Shown here: one piece after another, positions 54,743-63,469 of the stretch
Layout of the letters: every line of letters begins with the position of its first letter
Position numbering within the stretch: position 1 is the stretch's first letter
Source: Massilia sp. BJB1822
GTDB taxonomy: Bacteria; Pseudomonadota; Gammaproteobacteria; Burkholderiales; Burkholderiaceae_D
DNA length: 64,000 bases
Direction: 5' to 3'
Assembly (NCBI RefSeq): GCF_013369485.1
Contig: NZ_JABWEB010000001.1
Coordinates: forward strand, 744,001 to 808,000
Program-made: the position numbers and the translations under genes
Notes under the pieces: generated by a model
Databases searched by the model: none
Told to the model about the DNA's origin: nothing
The model's input: only the letters and a program-made list of their open reading frames with translations

Positions 54743-54780
54743 AACGCCCCGGCCAGCCCATGCTGTGCCGGGGCGTTTTT
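54743..54780 (+). terminator. Terminator downstream of the IOR gene
   Basis: An 11-bp stem AACGCCCCGGC/GCCGGGGCGTT with a 13-nt loop and a run of T. It lies about 50 nt after the IOR stop. Confidence 0.9.
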
Positions 54781-54968
54781 CATTTCCCCCGCCGCCGTTG
54801 TATTTCGCATTAATGAAATTACTTTGTTGCGTATTGATATATGTTTTTTGCTAATATGCGCTGGCGCCCTGTCTTTTGTCTTGCTATCACGTTTGCCGCA
54901 TATGGATGCGCAAAACCATTCGTTCCCTGAATGAAAGTCTTTTGTTAACGTTCAGGCTCTCCACGACT

Positions 54969-54990
54969 ATGAAGACTTCATGAAGACTAC
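54969..54990 (+). repeat. Tandem 11-bp duplication at the TonB receptor start, with 4-codon ORF
   Basis: ATGAAGACTTC is followed directly by ATGAAGACTAC. The first ATG opens a four-codon ORF (MKTS) whose stop TGA overlaps the real ATG as ATGA. No clear ribosome site precedes either. The receptor start is therefore a coupling site. Confidence 0.6.
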
Positions 54991-57709
54991 TAACCTCCAA
55001 TTGAAAACGCTGCCAGCCGCCCTGCTGGCCGTCCTGTGCAGTGTGCCTTTGCTGGCGCAGTCCGAAACTCCAGATACCGCCGCCGTTGCCGCTGCGGCCG
55101 ATGCCGACAAGGGTGCGCCGGAAAAAGTGCTGGTCACCGGTTCGCGCATCCCGCGCGCCACGCTGGAAGGGCCGAGCGCCGTCACCGTCATCACCAATGC
55201 CGACCTGACCAAGCAGGGTTACAAGAATGTGTTCGACGCCCTGACCAATCTGAACCAGAACAGCGGCTTCGTGCAGGGCGAGGACTTCGGCAATACCTTC
55301 ACGCCCTCGGCCACCACCATCAGCCTGCGCGGCCTGGGGCCGAACCACACCCTGGTGCTGCTGAACGGCCGCCGCCTGGCCGACTTCCCCATCGCGTACG
55401 GCGGCACGGTCAACTTCACCAATCTGGCGAATATCCCGTCGGCCATCGTCGACCGCATTGAAATCCTGACCGGCGGCGCTTCCGCCATTTACGGCTCGGA
55501 CGCGATTGCGGGCGTGGTCAACGTGATCCTGAAACGCCAGGCCGAAGGCTTCGACGTCAACCTGAAACTGGGCGGCCTGTCGCGCGGCGGCGGCGTCAAT
55601 CGCCGCCTGCAATTCACCGGCGGCCATAACGAAGGCGCGCTGAACACCCTGTTCGCCATCGAACTGAGCGACCGCGATCCGCTGTGGAGCCGCGACCGCA
55701 GCTTCATGGCCACCCGGCCCAGCGCCACGCCGACCGTGATCCTGGGCCGGCGCGATGTGAAAACCAATAGCTATCTGGACCTGGGCGACGCCTGCAGCCA
55801 GCTGGGCGACCTGTATTACGGCAGCGTGGTGAAGTCGCCGGCCAAGGGCGGCAGCAACTGCACCAGCCAGAACGTGGGCCCGACCTGGTGGACCACCCAG
55901 ACCGGCAACCGCAGCAAGAATGCCTTCGGCAGCGCCACTTATGCGCTCAACGACAACCACACCCTGTTTGCCGATGTCCTGCTGGGCGGGAACGACACCT
56001 ATAACAACACGCGCGGCCCGAGCTGGACCTCGGCGGCCACCAATGGCAGTTACTTCCTGAACCAGAAGACCGGCGCGTACGAAGCCTGGAACAAATACAT
56101 CGCGCCGGAAGAAATCGGCGGCGCCGACCGCTACAACCGCAATTGGACCGACAAGGCCTTCAGCGTCAGCCTGGGTTCGCGCGGCCACATCACCGGCACC
56201 AGCTGGGACTACGATGCGTCCTACAGCGGCTCGCTGTACCGCAGCCGCGCCCAGACGCCGCGCGCCCTGGCCAACATCGACAGCTTCTTCCTCGGCCCGA
56301 AACTGGGTGTGGACAAGAACGGGGTATCGATCTACGCGCCGGACCAGGCGCGCCTGACCAAGCGCCTGACGCCGGCCGAATTCGACACCATCACCGGCCT
56401 GTCCATCGCCAAGGACGAGTCCTGGACCAATACCCTGAGCGTGACCGCCAACGGCGAAGTGTGGCAGCTGCCGGCCGGCCCGCTGCGCGTGGCCACCGTG
56501 GCCGAAGTGGGCCGCCAGGGTTTCAGCAACACGCCTGACCTGGCCGGCAACGACGGCATTTACAACAGCACCGCCAAGGCAGAAGTCACGGCCGGCACCC
56601 GCAAGCGCTATGCGCTGGGCGCCGAAGTCAGCGTGCCGCTGCTCAAGCAGCTGACCGCGACCCTGGCCGGCCGCTACGACCGCTACAGCTTCGCCGGCCG
56701 CAACGACGGCAAGTTCACCTACAACACCGGCCTGGAATTCCGTCCGGCCGAGCAGCTGCTGCTGCGCGGGAATTACGCCACCAGCTTCCGCGCACCGGAT
56801 ATGAACTATATCTACAAGGCGCGCGGCACCGGCTACTACTCGAGCAGCACCGACTACCTGCGCTGCGCCCTGGCCGGCCAGGAACTCGACAAGTGCCAAT
56901 ACGCCAACAAATCGCCCGGCTTCGACTATGTGCAGATCGGCAGCAAGGAGCTGAAATCGGAGCGCGGCACGTCCTACGGCGCCGGCGTGGTCTGGTCGCC
57001 CAGCACCAACTTCGACGTTTCGCTCGACTACTACAATATCAAGATCGACGACCAGGTCACCAACCTGAGCGCGGACACCCTGCTGCGCGACGAAGCGCGC
57101 TGCGGCACCGGCAAGCTCGATCCGAAGTCGCCGACCTGCCTCGATGTGTACAGCCGCATCACGCGCAATCCGGCCACGGCCTTGAACAAGCCGAACGAAG
57201 TGAGCTCGATCCGCGTCAACCCGATCAATGCCGCGCATGAAAGCACCAGCGGCATCGACCTGGCTGCCAAGTACGCGCTGCGCACCGCCAGCCTGGGCAA
57301 CTTCGTGTGGAATGCCAGCTATTCGAAGGTGCTGACCAAGCGTTCGCGCCAGTTTGACGGCGACGAGCTGGAAGACGAGCTGAATTCGATGGACAGCGTC
57401 GACTGGCGCGACAAGGGCAAGCTCAGTGTCAGCTGGAATATCGGCGCCTGGTCCAGCACCCTGGCCGCCAGCTATTACGGCAAGATCCCCCAGTCGAACG
57501 GCAAGGCGTATCTGACCCCGACCACCCTGCTCAACGGCAGCGTCGTGTATCAGCTGGACAAGCGCACCACGCTCTCGGTGGTCGTCAACAATCTGCTGAA
57601 CCGCGTCAAGCATGACAGCTCGCGCGGCTGGCCGTTCTACCCGACCGGCAGCTACAGCCCGGCCGGACGCGCCGGCTGGGTCGAGCTGAACTACCACTTC
57701 GGCTCGTAA
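54980..57709 (+). CDS. TonB-dependent outer-membrane receptor
   Basis: A 909-residue receptor. A signal peptide ends near LLAQSET. The TonB box region is EKVLVTGSRIPR, followed by the plug domain (about 60-190, SGFVQGEDFG, TTISLRGLGPNHTLVLLNGRRLAD) and a 22-strand barrel. The last barrel strand ends GWVELNYHFGS, with a terminal serine after the aromatic pair. Type of substrate cannot be read; the S41 and M14 genes next to it suggest peptides. The ATG at 54980 comes after a short upstream ORF. Confidence 0.92.
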   Translation: MKTTNLQLKTLPAALLAVLCSVPLLAQSETPDTAAVAAAADADKGAPEKVLVTGSRIPRATLEGPSAVTVITNADLTKQGYKNVFDALTNLNQNSGFVQGEDFGNTFTPSATTISLRGLGPNHTLVLLNGRRLADFPIAYGGTVNFTNLANIPSAIVDRIEILTGGASAIYGSDAIAGVVNVILKRQAEGFDVNLKLGGLSRGGGVNRRLQFTGGHNEGALNTLFAIELSDRDPLWSRDRSFMATRPSATPTVILGRRDVKTNSYLDLGDACSQLGDLYYGSVVKSPAKGGSNCTSQNVGPTWWTTQTGNRSKNAFGSATYALNDNHTLFADVLLGGNDTYNNTRGPSWTSAATNGSYFLNQKTGAYEAWNKYIAPEEIGGADRYNRNWTDKAFSVSLGSRGHITGTSWDYDASYSGSLYRSRAQTPRALANIDSFFLGPKLGVDKNGVSIYAPDQARLTKRLTPAEFDTITGLSIAKDESWTNTLSVTANGEVWQLPAGPLRVATVAEVGRQGFSNTPDLAGNDGIYNSTAKAEVTAGTRKRYALGAEVSVPLLKQLTATLAGRYDRYSFAGRNDGKFTYNTGLEFRPAEQLLLRGNYATSFRAPDMNYIYKARGTGYYSSSTDYLRCALAGQELDKCQYANKSPGFDYVQIGSKELKSERGTSYGAGVVWSPSTNFDVSLDYYNIKIDDQVTNLSADTLLRDEARCGTGKLDPKSPTCLDVYSRITRNPATALNKPNEVSSIRVNPINAAHESTSGIDLAAKYALRTASLGNFVWNASYSKVLTKRSRQFDGDELEDELNSMDSVDWRDKGKLSVSWNIGAWSSTLAASYYGKIPQSNGKAYLTPTTLLNGSVVYQLDKRTTLSVVVNNLLNRVKHDSSRGWPFYPTGSYSPAGRAGWVELNYHFGS

Positions 57710-57748
57710 CAAGAGTTTTCCGCATGCGTTGGGCCGGTCAAAGGCCAC

Positions 57749-57754
57749 TATAAT
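57749..57754 (+). promoter_or_regulatory. -10 box placing TSS at the lipoprotein protease ATG
   Basis: A perfect TATAAT is separated from the ATG at 57761 by 6 nt. Transcription should begin at the ATG or within 1-2 nt of it. There is no ribosome site in between. Confidence 0.6.
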
Positions 57755-57760
57755 CGGCGC

Positions 57761-59305
57761 ATGCTGAAACTCACCCCCACCGCAGTTCTGAGCGCCGCCG
57801 CGCTGGCCTTGCTGGCCGGCTGCGGCGGCGGTTCTTCTTCCGGCACGCCGCTGCCGGTCGATCCGCCGCCGGTGACGCCGCCGCCGGTCAACCCGCCCCC
57901 CGTCGACCCTCCCCCCGTCGATCCGCCGCCGCCCGCGCGGCTGCCCAATTCGCTCGACTACCAGCATGCCTGCGTGGCGCCGGGCACCGGCAGCTGGGAG
58001 CGCCAAGGCACGCTGGACGATGAAAAGACCTGGGTGCGGCTATGGATCGACGATACCTATCTCTGGTACAAGGAAGTGCCCAAGCCCGATCCAGCCGCCT
58101 TCCGCGCGGCGGTGGATCTCTTCAATGTGCTGAAAACCCCGCAGCTGAGCGCCTCCGGCCGGCCCAAGGACCGCTACCATTTCAGCTACCCAAACGCCAC
58201 TTGGGCCGAGATGTCGCGCGGCGTGGAGCTGGGTTATGGCCTGGCCTGGGCGCGCAATGCCGACCCGGCGATCCCGCGCACCTGGCGCATCACAACGGTG
58301 CTGCCGGGATCGGCCGCAGCGCTGGCCGGCTTGCGCCGCGGCGACCAGCTGCTGGCCGTCGATGGCCACGACTTCGTTCACGGCGCTGACGCCGAGACTG
58401 TGGCCCGGCTGAATGCCGGCCTGTTCCCGCGCGCCGAGCGCGAGCAGCATGTGCTGACGCTGGCGCGCGACGGCGTGGAACTGAGCGCGACGCTGCAGTC
58501 GGCCAAGGTCGATATGGCGCCGGTGCAGGCGGTGAAGGTGCTGGATGCGCCGGACGGCAAAGTGGGTTATCTGAGCTTCGACCAGCACAATGCTGTCGCC
58601 GAGCGGCCGCTGGTGGACGCCTTCGCCGAGCTGAAAGCGGCCGCTGTCGGCGATCTGGTGCTGGATCTGCGTTATAACGGCGGCGGCCTGCTGACGATCG
58701 CCAGCCAGCTGGCGTACATGATCGCCGGCCCGGACAACACGGCCGGCCATTTCTTCGAACAGACCCTGCCCAACGACAAGATCAAGGTCGACAAGCCGCT
58801 CGAATTCCTGCGCAAGACCATGGGCCTGCCTGCGCCCAAACCGGTGCCGGCTGGCCGGCCCCTGCCGACCCTGGGCCTGAAGCGCGTCACCATCCTGACC
58901 GGACCGGGTACCTGCTCGGCCAGCGAATCGGTCATCAATGGCTTGCGCGGCGCCGATGTCGATGTGACGCTGATCGGCGGCCAGACTTGCGGCAAACCCT
59001 ATGCCTTTTTGCCGACGCAGAACTGTGGCACGACGTATTTCGCGATCCAGTACCAGGGCATCAACAGCAAGGGTTTTGGCGACTATAGCGACGGCTTCGC
59101 GCCGGCCTGCAAGGTGGCCGACGATTTCAGTCGCGAGCTGGGTGATCCGCAGGAAGCCCAATTGGCGGCAGCCCTGCATTACCGCGCCCACGGCCGTTGT
59201 CCGGTGCCGCAAGCCCGCCAGCGCGCGCAGGCGGCGCCGCAGCCGGCCATGCTGCCGGTGCGTCCGGAGGGCAGCGAAATTTCGATCTACACACCGCAGC
59301 AATAG
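57761..59305 (+). CDS. S41-family protease lipoprotein
   Basis: A 514-residue outer-envelope lipoprotein. The lipobox LLAGC has Cys21. A proline-rich linker made of five pentapeptide units (VDPPP, VTPPP, VNPPP) follows at about residues 33-57. A PDZ-like segment (about 165-255) and the S41 core follow: catalytic serine in TCSASESVING and lysine in TCGKPYAF. It should cleave peptides in the periplasm or at the surface. It lies between the TonB receptor and the M14 carboxypeptidase, and a leaderless promoter drives it. Confidence 0.9.
   Translation: MLKLTPTAVLSAAALALLAGCGGGSSSGTPLPVDPPPVTPPPVNPPPVDPPPVDPPPPARLPNSLDYQHACVAPGTGSWERQGTLDDEKTWVRLWIDDTYLWYKEVPKPDPAAFRAAVDLFNVLKTPQLSASGRPKDRYHFSYPNATWAEMSRGVELGYGLAWARNADPAIPRTWRITTVLPGSAAALAGLRRGDQLLAVDGHDFVHGADAETVARLNAGLFPRAEREQHVLTLARDGVELSATLQSAKVDMAPVQAVKVLDAPDGKVGYLSFDQHNAVAERPLVDAFAELKAAAVGDLVLDLRYNGGGLLTIASQLAYMIAGPDNTAGHFFEQTLPNDKIKVDKPLEFLRKTMGLPAPKPVPAGRPLPTLGLKRVTILTGPGTCSASESVINGLRGADVDVTLIGGQTCGKPYAFLPTQNCGTTYFAIQYQGINSKGFGDYSDGFAPACKVADDFSRELGDPQEAQLAAALHYRAHGRCPVPQARQRAQAAPQPAMLPVRPEGSEISIYTPQQ
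57857..57931 (+). repeat. Five 15-bp tandem repeats coding for Val-x-Pro-Pro-Pro
   Basis: Units GTCGATCCGCCGCCG, GTGACGCCGCCGCCG, GTCAACCCGCCCCCC, GTCGACCCTCCCCCC and GTCGATCCGCCGCCG are in tandem. The variation is mostly at third codon positions, so the repeat is kept at protein level. Copy number may vary between strains. Confidence 0.85.
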
Positions 59306-59320
59306 GCGCTGCGCGGTAAC

Positions 59321-59348
59321 TTACATTCAGCAAGAAGCGCTCTATAAT
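59321..59348 (+). promoter_or_regulatory. Sigma-70-type promoter of the M14 carboxypeptidase gene
   Basis: TTACAT (59321-59326), a 16-nt spacer and TATAAT (59343-59348). The start site would be near 59355, about 78 nt before the ATG. Confidence 0.7.
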
Positions 59349-59359
59349 TGACTCGCCCG

Positions 59360-59391
59360 CTGGCCCCGTCGTCGTCAAACGCCGGGGCCAG
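59360..59391 (+). terminator. GC-rich hairpin at the very 5' end of the M14 mRNA
   Basis: CTGGCCCCG pairs with CGGGGCCAG around a 14-nt loop. It falls just downstream of the predicted start site, so it may end transcription from the S41 gene, act as an attenuator, or protect the mRNA 5' end. A short T stretch follows. Confidence 0.5.
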
Positions 59392-59432
59392 CGCCGTTCT
59401 TAGTTCATGCTAACTTTTGCCGGAGCCTGCCG

Positions 59433-61193
59433 ATGATACGTCCCGCCTTGCTGCTTGCCTTGCTGACTGCCGTTCCCCTGTCCCATGCCGCGCCTGATCT
59501 GAGCACCGTGTCCGAGCGCTCCGGCTTCCAGGCCACCGGCCGCTATGCCGAGGTTGAACAGCTGTGCGCCGCCTTCCAGAAAGCCTATCCCAAGGCGGTG
59601 CGCTGCTTCAGCTTCGGTAAGACGCCGGAAGGCCGTCCCATGCTGGCGCTGGCGGTGTCGCGCAGCGGCGCGCTGACGGCCAAGGCGGCGCGGCAGCGCA
59701 AGCTGCCGGTGCTGCTGGTACAGGGCGGTATCCACGCCGGCGAGATCGACGGCAAGGATGCCGGCTTCCTTGCCTTGCGCGAAGCGCTGGAGGGCAAGGC
59801 TGCGCCGGGCGCGCTGGACAAGCAGGTGCTGCTCTTCGTGCCGGTGTTTAACGTCGACGGCCATGAACGCTTCGGTAAGTGGAACCGTCCCAACCAGCGC
59901 GGGCCGGTGGAAATGGGCTGGCGCGTCACGGCGCAGAATTACAATCTGAACCGCGACTACGTGAAGGCGGAGGCGCCGGAAATGCAGGCCATGCTGACCC
60001 TGGTCAATGAATGGGATCCGCTGGCTTACATCGATCTGCACGTGACCGACGGCGCCAAGTTCCAGCCCGACGTGTCGATCCAGGTGGAGCCGGTGCATGG
60101 CGGCGATGCGCAGCTGATGCAGTCCGGCACGGTGCTGCGCAATAATGTGATGGCCGACCTGAAAGCCCAGGGTTCCGATCCCAAGCACTACTACATCTCT
60201 TTCAACAAGACCGACGAGCCGCAATCGGGCTTTGTCGACAGCATGTCCACGCCGCGCTTCTCGACTGGCTACTTCCCGCTGCGCAACCGCTTCACCATGC
60301 TGGTGGAAACCCATTCGTGGAAGGATTATCCGACCCGCGTGCGCATCACGCGCAACACCATCGTCTCCGTGCTGGAGCAGATGGCGCGCCACGGCGCCGT
60401 ATGGCAGCAGCAGGCGTACCAGGCCGACGCGCGCGCCGCCGCCATGGCCGACGCCAGCTTCCCGCTCAGCTACAAGACCACGGACAAGACGCAGATGATC
60501 GAATTCGCCGGCTACGAATATGCGCGCAGCCAGTCCGACATCTCGGGCGGCCCGATGACGCGCTACGACGAAAGCAAGCCGCAGGTGTGGACCGTGCCGC
60601 TGCGCGACGAGGTGGTGCCGGACTTCCAGATCCAGGCGCCGGCCGGCGGCTATCTGGTGCCGGCCGCCTACGCCGCCCAGGTGGGCGCGAAGCTGAAGCA
60701 GCATGGGATTAGCTTCAAGGTGCTGGGCAAGGCGCTCGGGAAGGCGGCGGTGGACACCTTCCGTGCTGAGAAAACCCGTCTCGGCGCGCAATCGGTGGAA
60801 GGCCGCCAGATGTTGACGGTGGAAGGCGCGTGGAAGCCGGAAGCGCGCGCGCTGCCGGCCGGCTCCCTGTTTGTGCCGATCGCCCAGCCCAAGGCGCGCC
60901 TGGTGATGACCATGCTGGAACCGCAGGGCGCCGATTCCCTGCTGGCCTGGGGCTGGTTCAATATCGCCTTCGAGCGCAAGGAATACATGGAAGAATATGT
61001 GGCGGAGGAGGTGGCGCGCGAGCAGCTGGCCGCCGATCCCGCGCTGGCGGCCGAATACAAGGCCAAGCTGGACAGCGATCCAGCCTTTGCCAAGAGCCAG
61101 CGCGCCCGCCTCGACTTCTTCGCCCGCCGCCACGCCTCCTGGGACGAGCGCTACAACCTTTACCCGGTCTACCGCAGCGCGGATAAATACTAA
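59433..61193 (+). CDS. Zinc carboxypeptidase, M14 family
   Basis: A 586-residue exported peptidase. A signal peptide ends near SHAAP. The zinc site appears as HAGEIDGKD (HxxE) at about residue 107 and the third ligand in YIDLHVTDGAKF; the substrate-binding arginine/asparagine pair is in NLNRDYVK. The catalytic glutamate is in FTMLVETHSWKD at about 290. The C-terminal half is an added beta domain. With the TonB receptor and S41 lipoprotein it suggests peptide processing. A TTACAT/TATAAT promoter lies upstream. Confidence 0.92.
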   Translation: MIRPALLLALLTAVPLSHAAPDLSTVSERSGFQATGRYAEVEQLCAAFQKAYPKAVRCFSFGKTPEGRPMLALAVSRSGALTAKAARQRKLPVLLVQGGIHAGEIDGKDAGFLALREALEGKAAPGALDKQVLLFVPVFNVDGHERFGKWNRPNQRGPVEMGWRVTAQNYNLNRDYVKAEAPEMQAMLTLVNEWDPLAYIDLHVTDGAKFQPDVSIQVEPVHGGDAQLMQSGTVLRNNVMADLKAQGSDPKHYYISFNKTDEPQSGFVDSMSTPRFSTGYFPLRNRFTMLVETHSWKDYPTRVRITRNTIVSVLEQMARHGAVWQQQAYQADARAAAMADASFPLSYKTTDKTQMIEFAGYEYARSQSDISGGPMTRYDESKPQVWTVPLRDEVVPDFQIQAPAGGYLVPAAYAAQVGAKLKQHGISFKVLGKALGKAAVDTFRAEKTRLGAQSVEGRQMLTVEGAWKPEARALPAGSLFVPIAQPKARLVMTMLEPQGADSLLAWGWFNIAFERKEYMEEYVAEEVAREQLAADPALAAEYKAKLDSDPAFAKSQRARLDFFARRHASWDERYNLYPVYRSADKY

Positions 61194-61223
61194 AAAAACG
61201 GGGACCGCGCGGTCCCCGTTTTT
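61194..61223. terminator. Bidirectional terminator between the M14 gene and ttcA
   Basis: A 13-bp stem AAAAACGGGGACC/GGTCCCCGTTTTT with a GCGC loop. It serves both convergent genes, whose stop codons lie next to it. Confidence 0.93.
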
Positions 61224-61224
61224 A

Positions 61225-62154
61225 TCAGTCGTCCGCCGCGTGCAGCGGGATGATGCCCGGCATGCTGCTCGGGGTGGCGCAGGGTTCCTCGTCGAAGGCG
61301 ATGTCGCCCAGCGGGTTGGCCAGGCCGTCGGTCTTCAAGTCCTTGAAACCGAACAGATTGTGGTCCATCAAGTGCGAAGGCACCACGGTGCTCAGCGAGG
61401 AGAAGATGTTCTCTACGCGGCCCGGATGCTTCTTCTCCCATTCGCGCAGCATATTCTTGATCTGCTTGCGCTGCAGGTTTTCCTGCGAGCCGCACAGGTC
61501 GCAAGGGATGATGGGGAAGCCTTTGACTTCGGCATAGCGTTCGGTGTCGACTTCGCGCACATAGGCCAGCGGACGGATCACCATATGCTTGCCGTCGTCC
61601 GATTGCAGCTTGGGCGGCATGCCTTTCAGCTTCCCGCCGAAGAACATATTCAGGAAGAAGGTCTGCATGATGTCGTCGCGGTGGTGGCCGAGGGCGATCT
61701 TGGTCGCGCCCAGCTCGTCGGCCACGCGGTACAGGATGCCGCGCCGCAGGCGCGAGCACAGCGAGCAGGTGGTCTTGCCTTCGGGGATCAGGCGCTTGAC
61801 GATGCTGTAAGTGTCCTGGTTCTCGATGTGGTAAGGCACGCCGACCTGTTCCAGGTAGCGCGGCAGCACGTCGGCCGGGAAGTTGGGCTGCTTCTGATCG
61901 AGGTTGACGGCCACGATGTCGAAGTGGATCGGTGCGCGTTCGCGCAAGGTCAGCAGGATGTCGAGCAGGGCGTAGCTGTCCTTGCCGCCGGACAGGCAGA
62001 CCATGACCTTGTCGCCTTCCTCGATCATATTGAAGTCGCCAATGGCCTGGCCGACCAGGCGGCACAGGCGCTTGTGCAGCTTATTGTTTTCCAGCGCGAT
62101 CTTCTCGGCCGACTTGCCCTGCGGGGCCGCCAGGTTTTCCACGACGGCGTTCAT
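61225..62154 (-). CDS. ttcA: tRNA 2-thiocytidine(32) synthetase
   Basis: Iron-sulfur enzyme that thiolates C32 in some tRNAs; 309 residues. The PP-loop SGGKDS is at about residue 56, with the cluster-binding CSLC (CxxC) at about 131 and CDLC later. The family's [29 protein letters not shown] signature is present. It overlaps folB by 4 nt; the upstream in-frame residues lie within folB. It has its own terminator downstream. Confidence 0.95.
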   Translation of the reverse strand: MNAVVENLAAPQGKSAEKIALENNKLHKRLCRLVGQAIGDFNMIEEGDKVMVCLSGGKDSYALLDILLTLRERAPIHFDIVAVNLDQKQPNFPADVLPRYLEQVGVPYHIENQDTYSIVKRLIPEGKTTCSLCSRLRRGILYRVADELGATKIALGHHRDDIMQTFFLNMFFGGKLKGMPPKLQSDDGKHMVIRPLAYVREVDTERYAEVKGFPIIPCDLCGSQENLQRKQIKNMLREWEKKHPGRVENIFSSLSTVVPSHLMDHNLFGFKDLKTDGLANPLGDIAFDEEPCATPSSMPGIIPLHAADD

Positions 62155-62549
62155 GCTTCGTCCTTCACACGGAATACTTCCACGCCCACGCCTTCGCAAT
62201 CGGGATAGACGTCGGGCTTCATGGTCGAGACGCGCACGGCGCGCACGCGCGGGTGCGCCAGCATGGCTTTCAGCACGTCGTCGCACAGGGTTTCCTGCAG
62301 ATGCACATGGCCCTGGGCCATGCGGCGCGCGATCGTTTCTCGCATGAAGTCGTAGTCGACCACTTCATGCAGTTCGTCGGCCTGCGGCGTCGACAGGGAC
62401 AGGGGGATGTACAGGTCCACATTGATCAGGACGCGCTGTTCGCCCTTCTTCTCGAAATCGTGCACGCCGATATTGATCTGCACTTCGTAATTGCGCAGGA
62501 ACAGCCGGCGGCAGTCTTGCAGGCGGGGATGGGTGAGGGCGGACAGCAT
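62151..62549 (-). CDS. folB: Dihydroneopterin aldolase-family protein
   Basis: A 132-residue FolB-like enzyme in folate synthesis. It has [30 protein letters not shown] with the family's glycine/histidine region and [35 protein letters not shown], containing the glutamate of the active site. It lies 55 nt after the pteridine-reductase-like gene and overlaps ttcA, which points to one pterin/folate transcription unit. Members may also be epimerases. Confidence 0.92.
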   Translation of the reverse strand: MLSALTHPRLQDCRRLFLRNYEVQINIGVHDFEKKGEQRVLINVDLYIPLSLSTPQADELHEVVDYDFMRETIARRMAQGHVHLQETLCDDVLKAMLAHPRVRAVRVSTMKPDVYPDCEGVGVEVFRVKDEA

Positions 62550-62604
62550 GGTTTACCTTTATATTGATTCGTCTTGATACGGTTGATTCAGTATTGTTTT
62601 GTGT

Positions 62605-63402
62605 CTATTGGGCGAGGAACATCACGTCGCGCGGCAGCGCCGTCAGGTGCTGGCCGCCGTCGACCAGCAGCGTGGTGCCGGTGACGGCGCGCGCCGTGGC
62701 CGCATACACCACGGCGGCGGCAATGTCCTCCGGGGTGCTGGAGCGGCCCAGCGGCGTCTGCGCATGCGCTTTGGCGAAGCCTTCCTCGCTTTGTTCGCCG
62801 GACACCATGGTGATGCCGGGCGCCACGCCCAGCACCCGCAGCTTGGGCGCCAGTTCCTGGGCCAGCATGGTGGTGGCCGTGTGCAGCGCCGCTTTCGACA
62901 GGGTGTACGACAGAAAATCGGGATTGAGATTGTACAGCTTCTGGTCCAGCAGATTGACCACCACGCCCTGCTCGCCCTCGGGCAGGGCCGCATGCAGGGC
63001 TTGCGCCAGCAGGATGGGCGCGGCCAGGTTGGCGTGCATATGGGCGTCCAGTTTTTGCAGGGTGAAGCTGTCGGCGCGGTCGTAGTCGAACAGCGAGGCG
63101 TTATTGACCACGCAATGCACCGCGCCCAGGGCGGCCACGGCGCGCGGCAGCAGCTGGCGCACGGCCGCTTCGTCGGCCAGCTCGCAATCGAGGGTGACGG
63201 CGCGCCGGCCCAGGGCCGCCACCTCGCGCGCCACGGCGCGCGCCTCGTCGTGCGAGTGGCGGTAATGGATGGCCAGATCCCAGCCGGCTTGCGCCAGACC
63301 GAGCGCGATGGCGCGGCCCAGGCGGCGCGCGCCGCCCGTCACCAGCGCGATGCGCGGCGCAGCCGGGGAAGGAGCAGGGGCAGGGGTGTGAGTTGTCGTC
63401 AT
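62605..63402 (-). CDS. SDR-family oxidoreductase, pteridine reductase-like (FolM type)
   Basis: A 265-residue SDR. The NADPH motif TGGARRLGRAIALGLA has arginines, as in pteridine reductase/FolM, unlike TGxxxGIG of typical SDR. The active site is YTLSKAAL (YxxxK), and DGGQHLTALP closes the fold. It starts with a threonine/proline/alanine stretch of about 15 residues. Association with folB supports a role as dihydromonapterin or dihydrofolate reductase. It is divergent from the midA-like gene. Confidence 0.88.
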   Translation of the reverse strand: MTTTHTPAPAPSPAAPRIALVTGGARRLGRAIALGLAQAGWDLAIHYRHSHDEARAVAREVAALGRRAVTLDCELADEAAVRQLLPRAVAALGAVHCVVNNASLFDYDRADSFTLQKLDAHMHANLAAPILLAQALHAALPEGEQGVVVNLLDQKLYNLNPDFLSYTLSKAALHTATTMLAQELAPKLRVLGVAPGITMVSGEQSEEGFAKAHAQTPLGRSSTPEDIAAAVVYAATARAVTGTTLLVDGGQHLTALPRDVMFLAQ

Positions 63403-63457
63403 AGTTTAAAGTTCGCTTGGCCGGCATGCCGGCATGTCGGGACGGGCGCCGATTCGC

Positions 63458-63463
63458 TACAAT
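63458..63463 (+). promoter_or_regulatory. -10 box placing TSS at the midA-like ATG
   Basis: TACAAT is followed by 6 nt (GCGGGA) and the ATG at 63470. The predicted start coincides with the ATG, so the mRNA is probably leaderless. Confidence 0.5.
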
Positions 63464-63469
63464 GCGGGA

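Noticed and set aside
52206..54761. 851-codon minus-strand ORF opposite the IOR gene
   Set aside because: Same shadow effect of GC-rich codons. The plus strand has TPP and iron-sulfur motifs.
57857..57931. CRISPR-like or intergenic tandem repeat
   Set aside because: The units are 15 nt, in frame, with no spacers, and code for a proline linker.
54887..58006. Very long minus-strand ORF (1039 codons) opposite the TonB receptor
   Set aside because: It is a high-GC antisense shadow: the plus strand encodes a clear receptor and lipoprotein, and the minus translation is low-complexity and matches no family.
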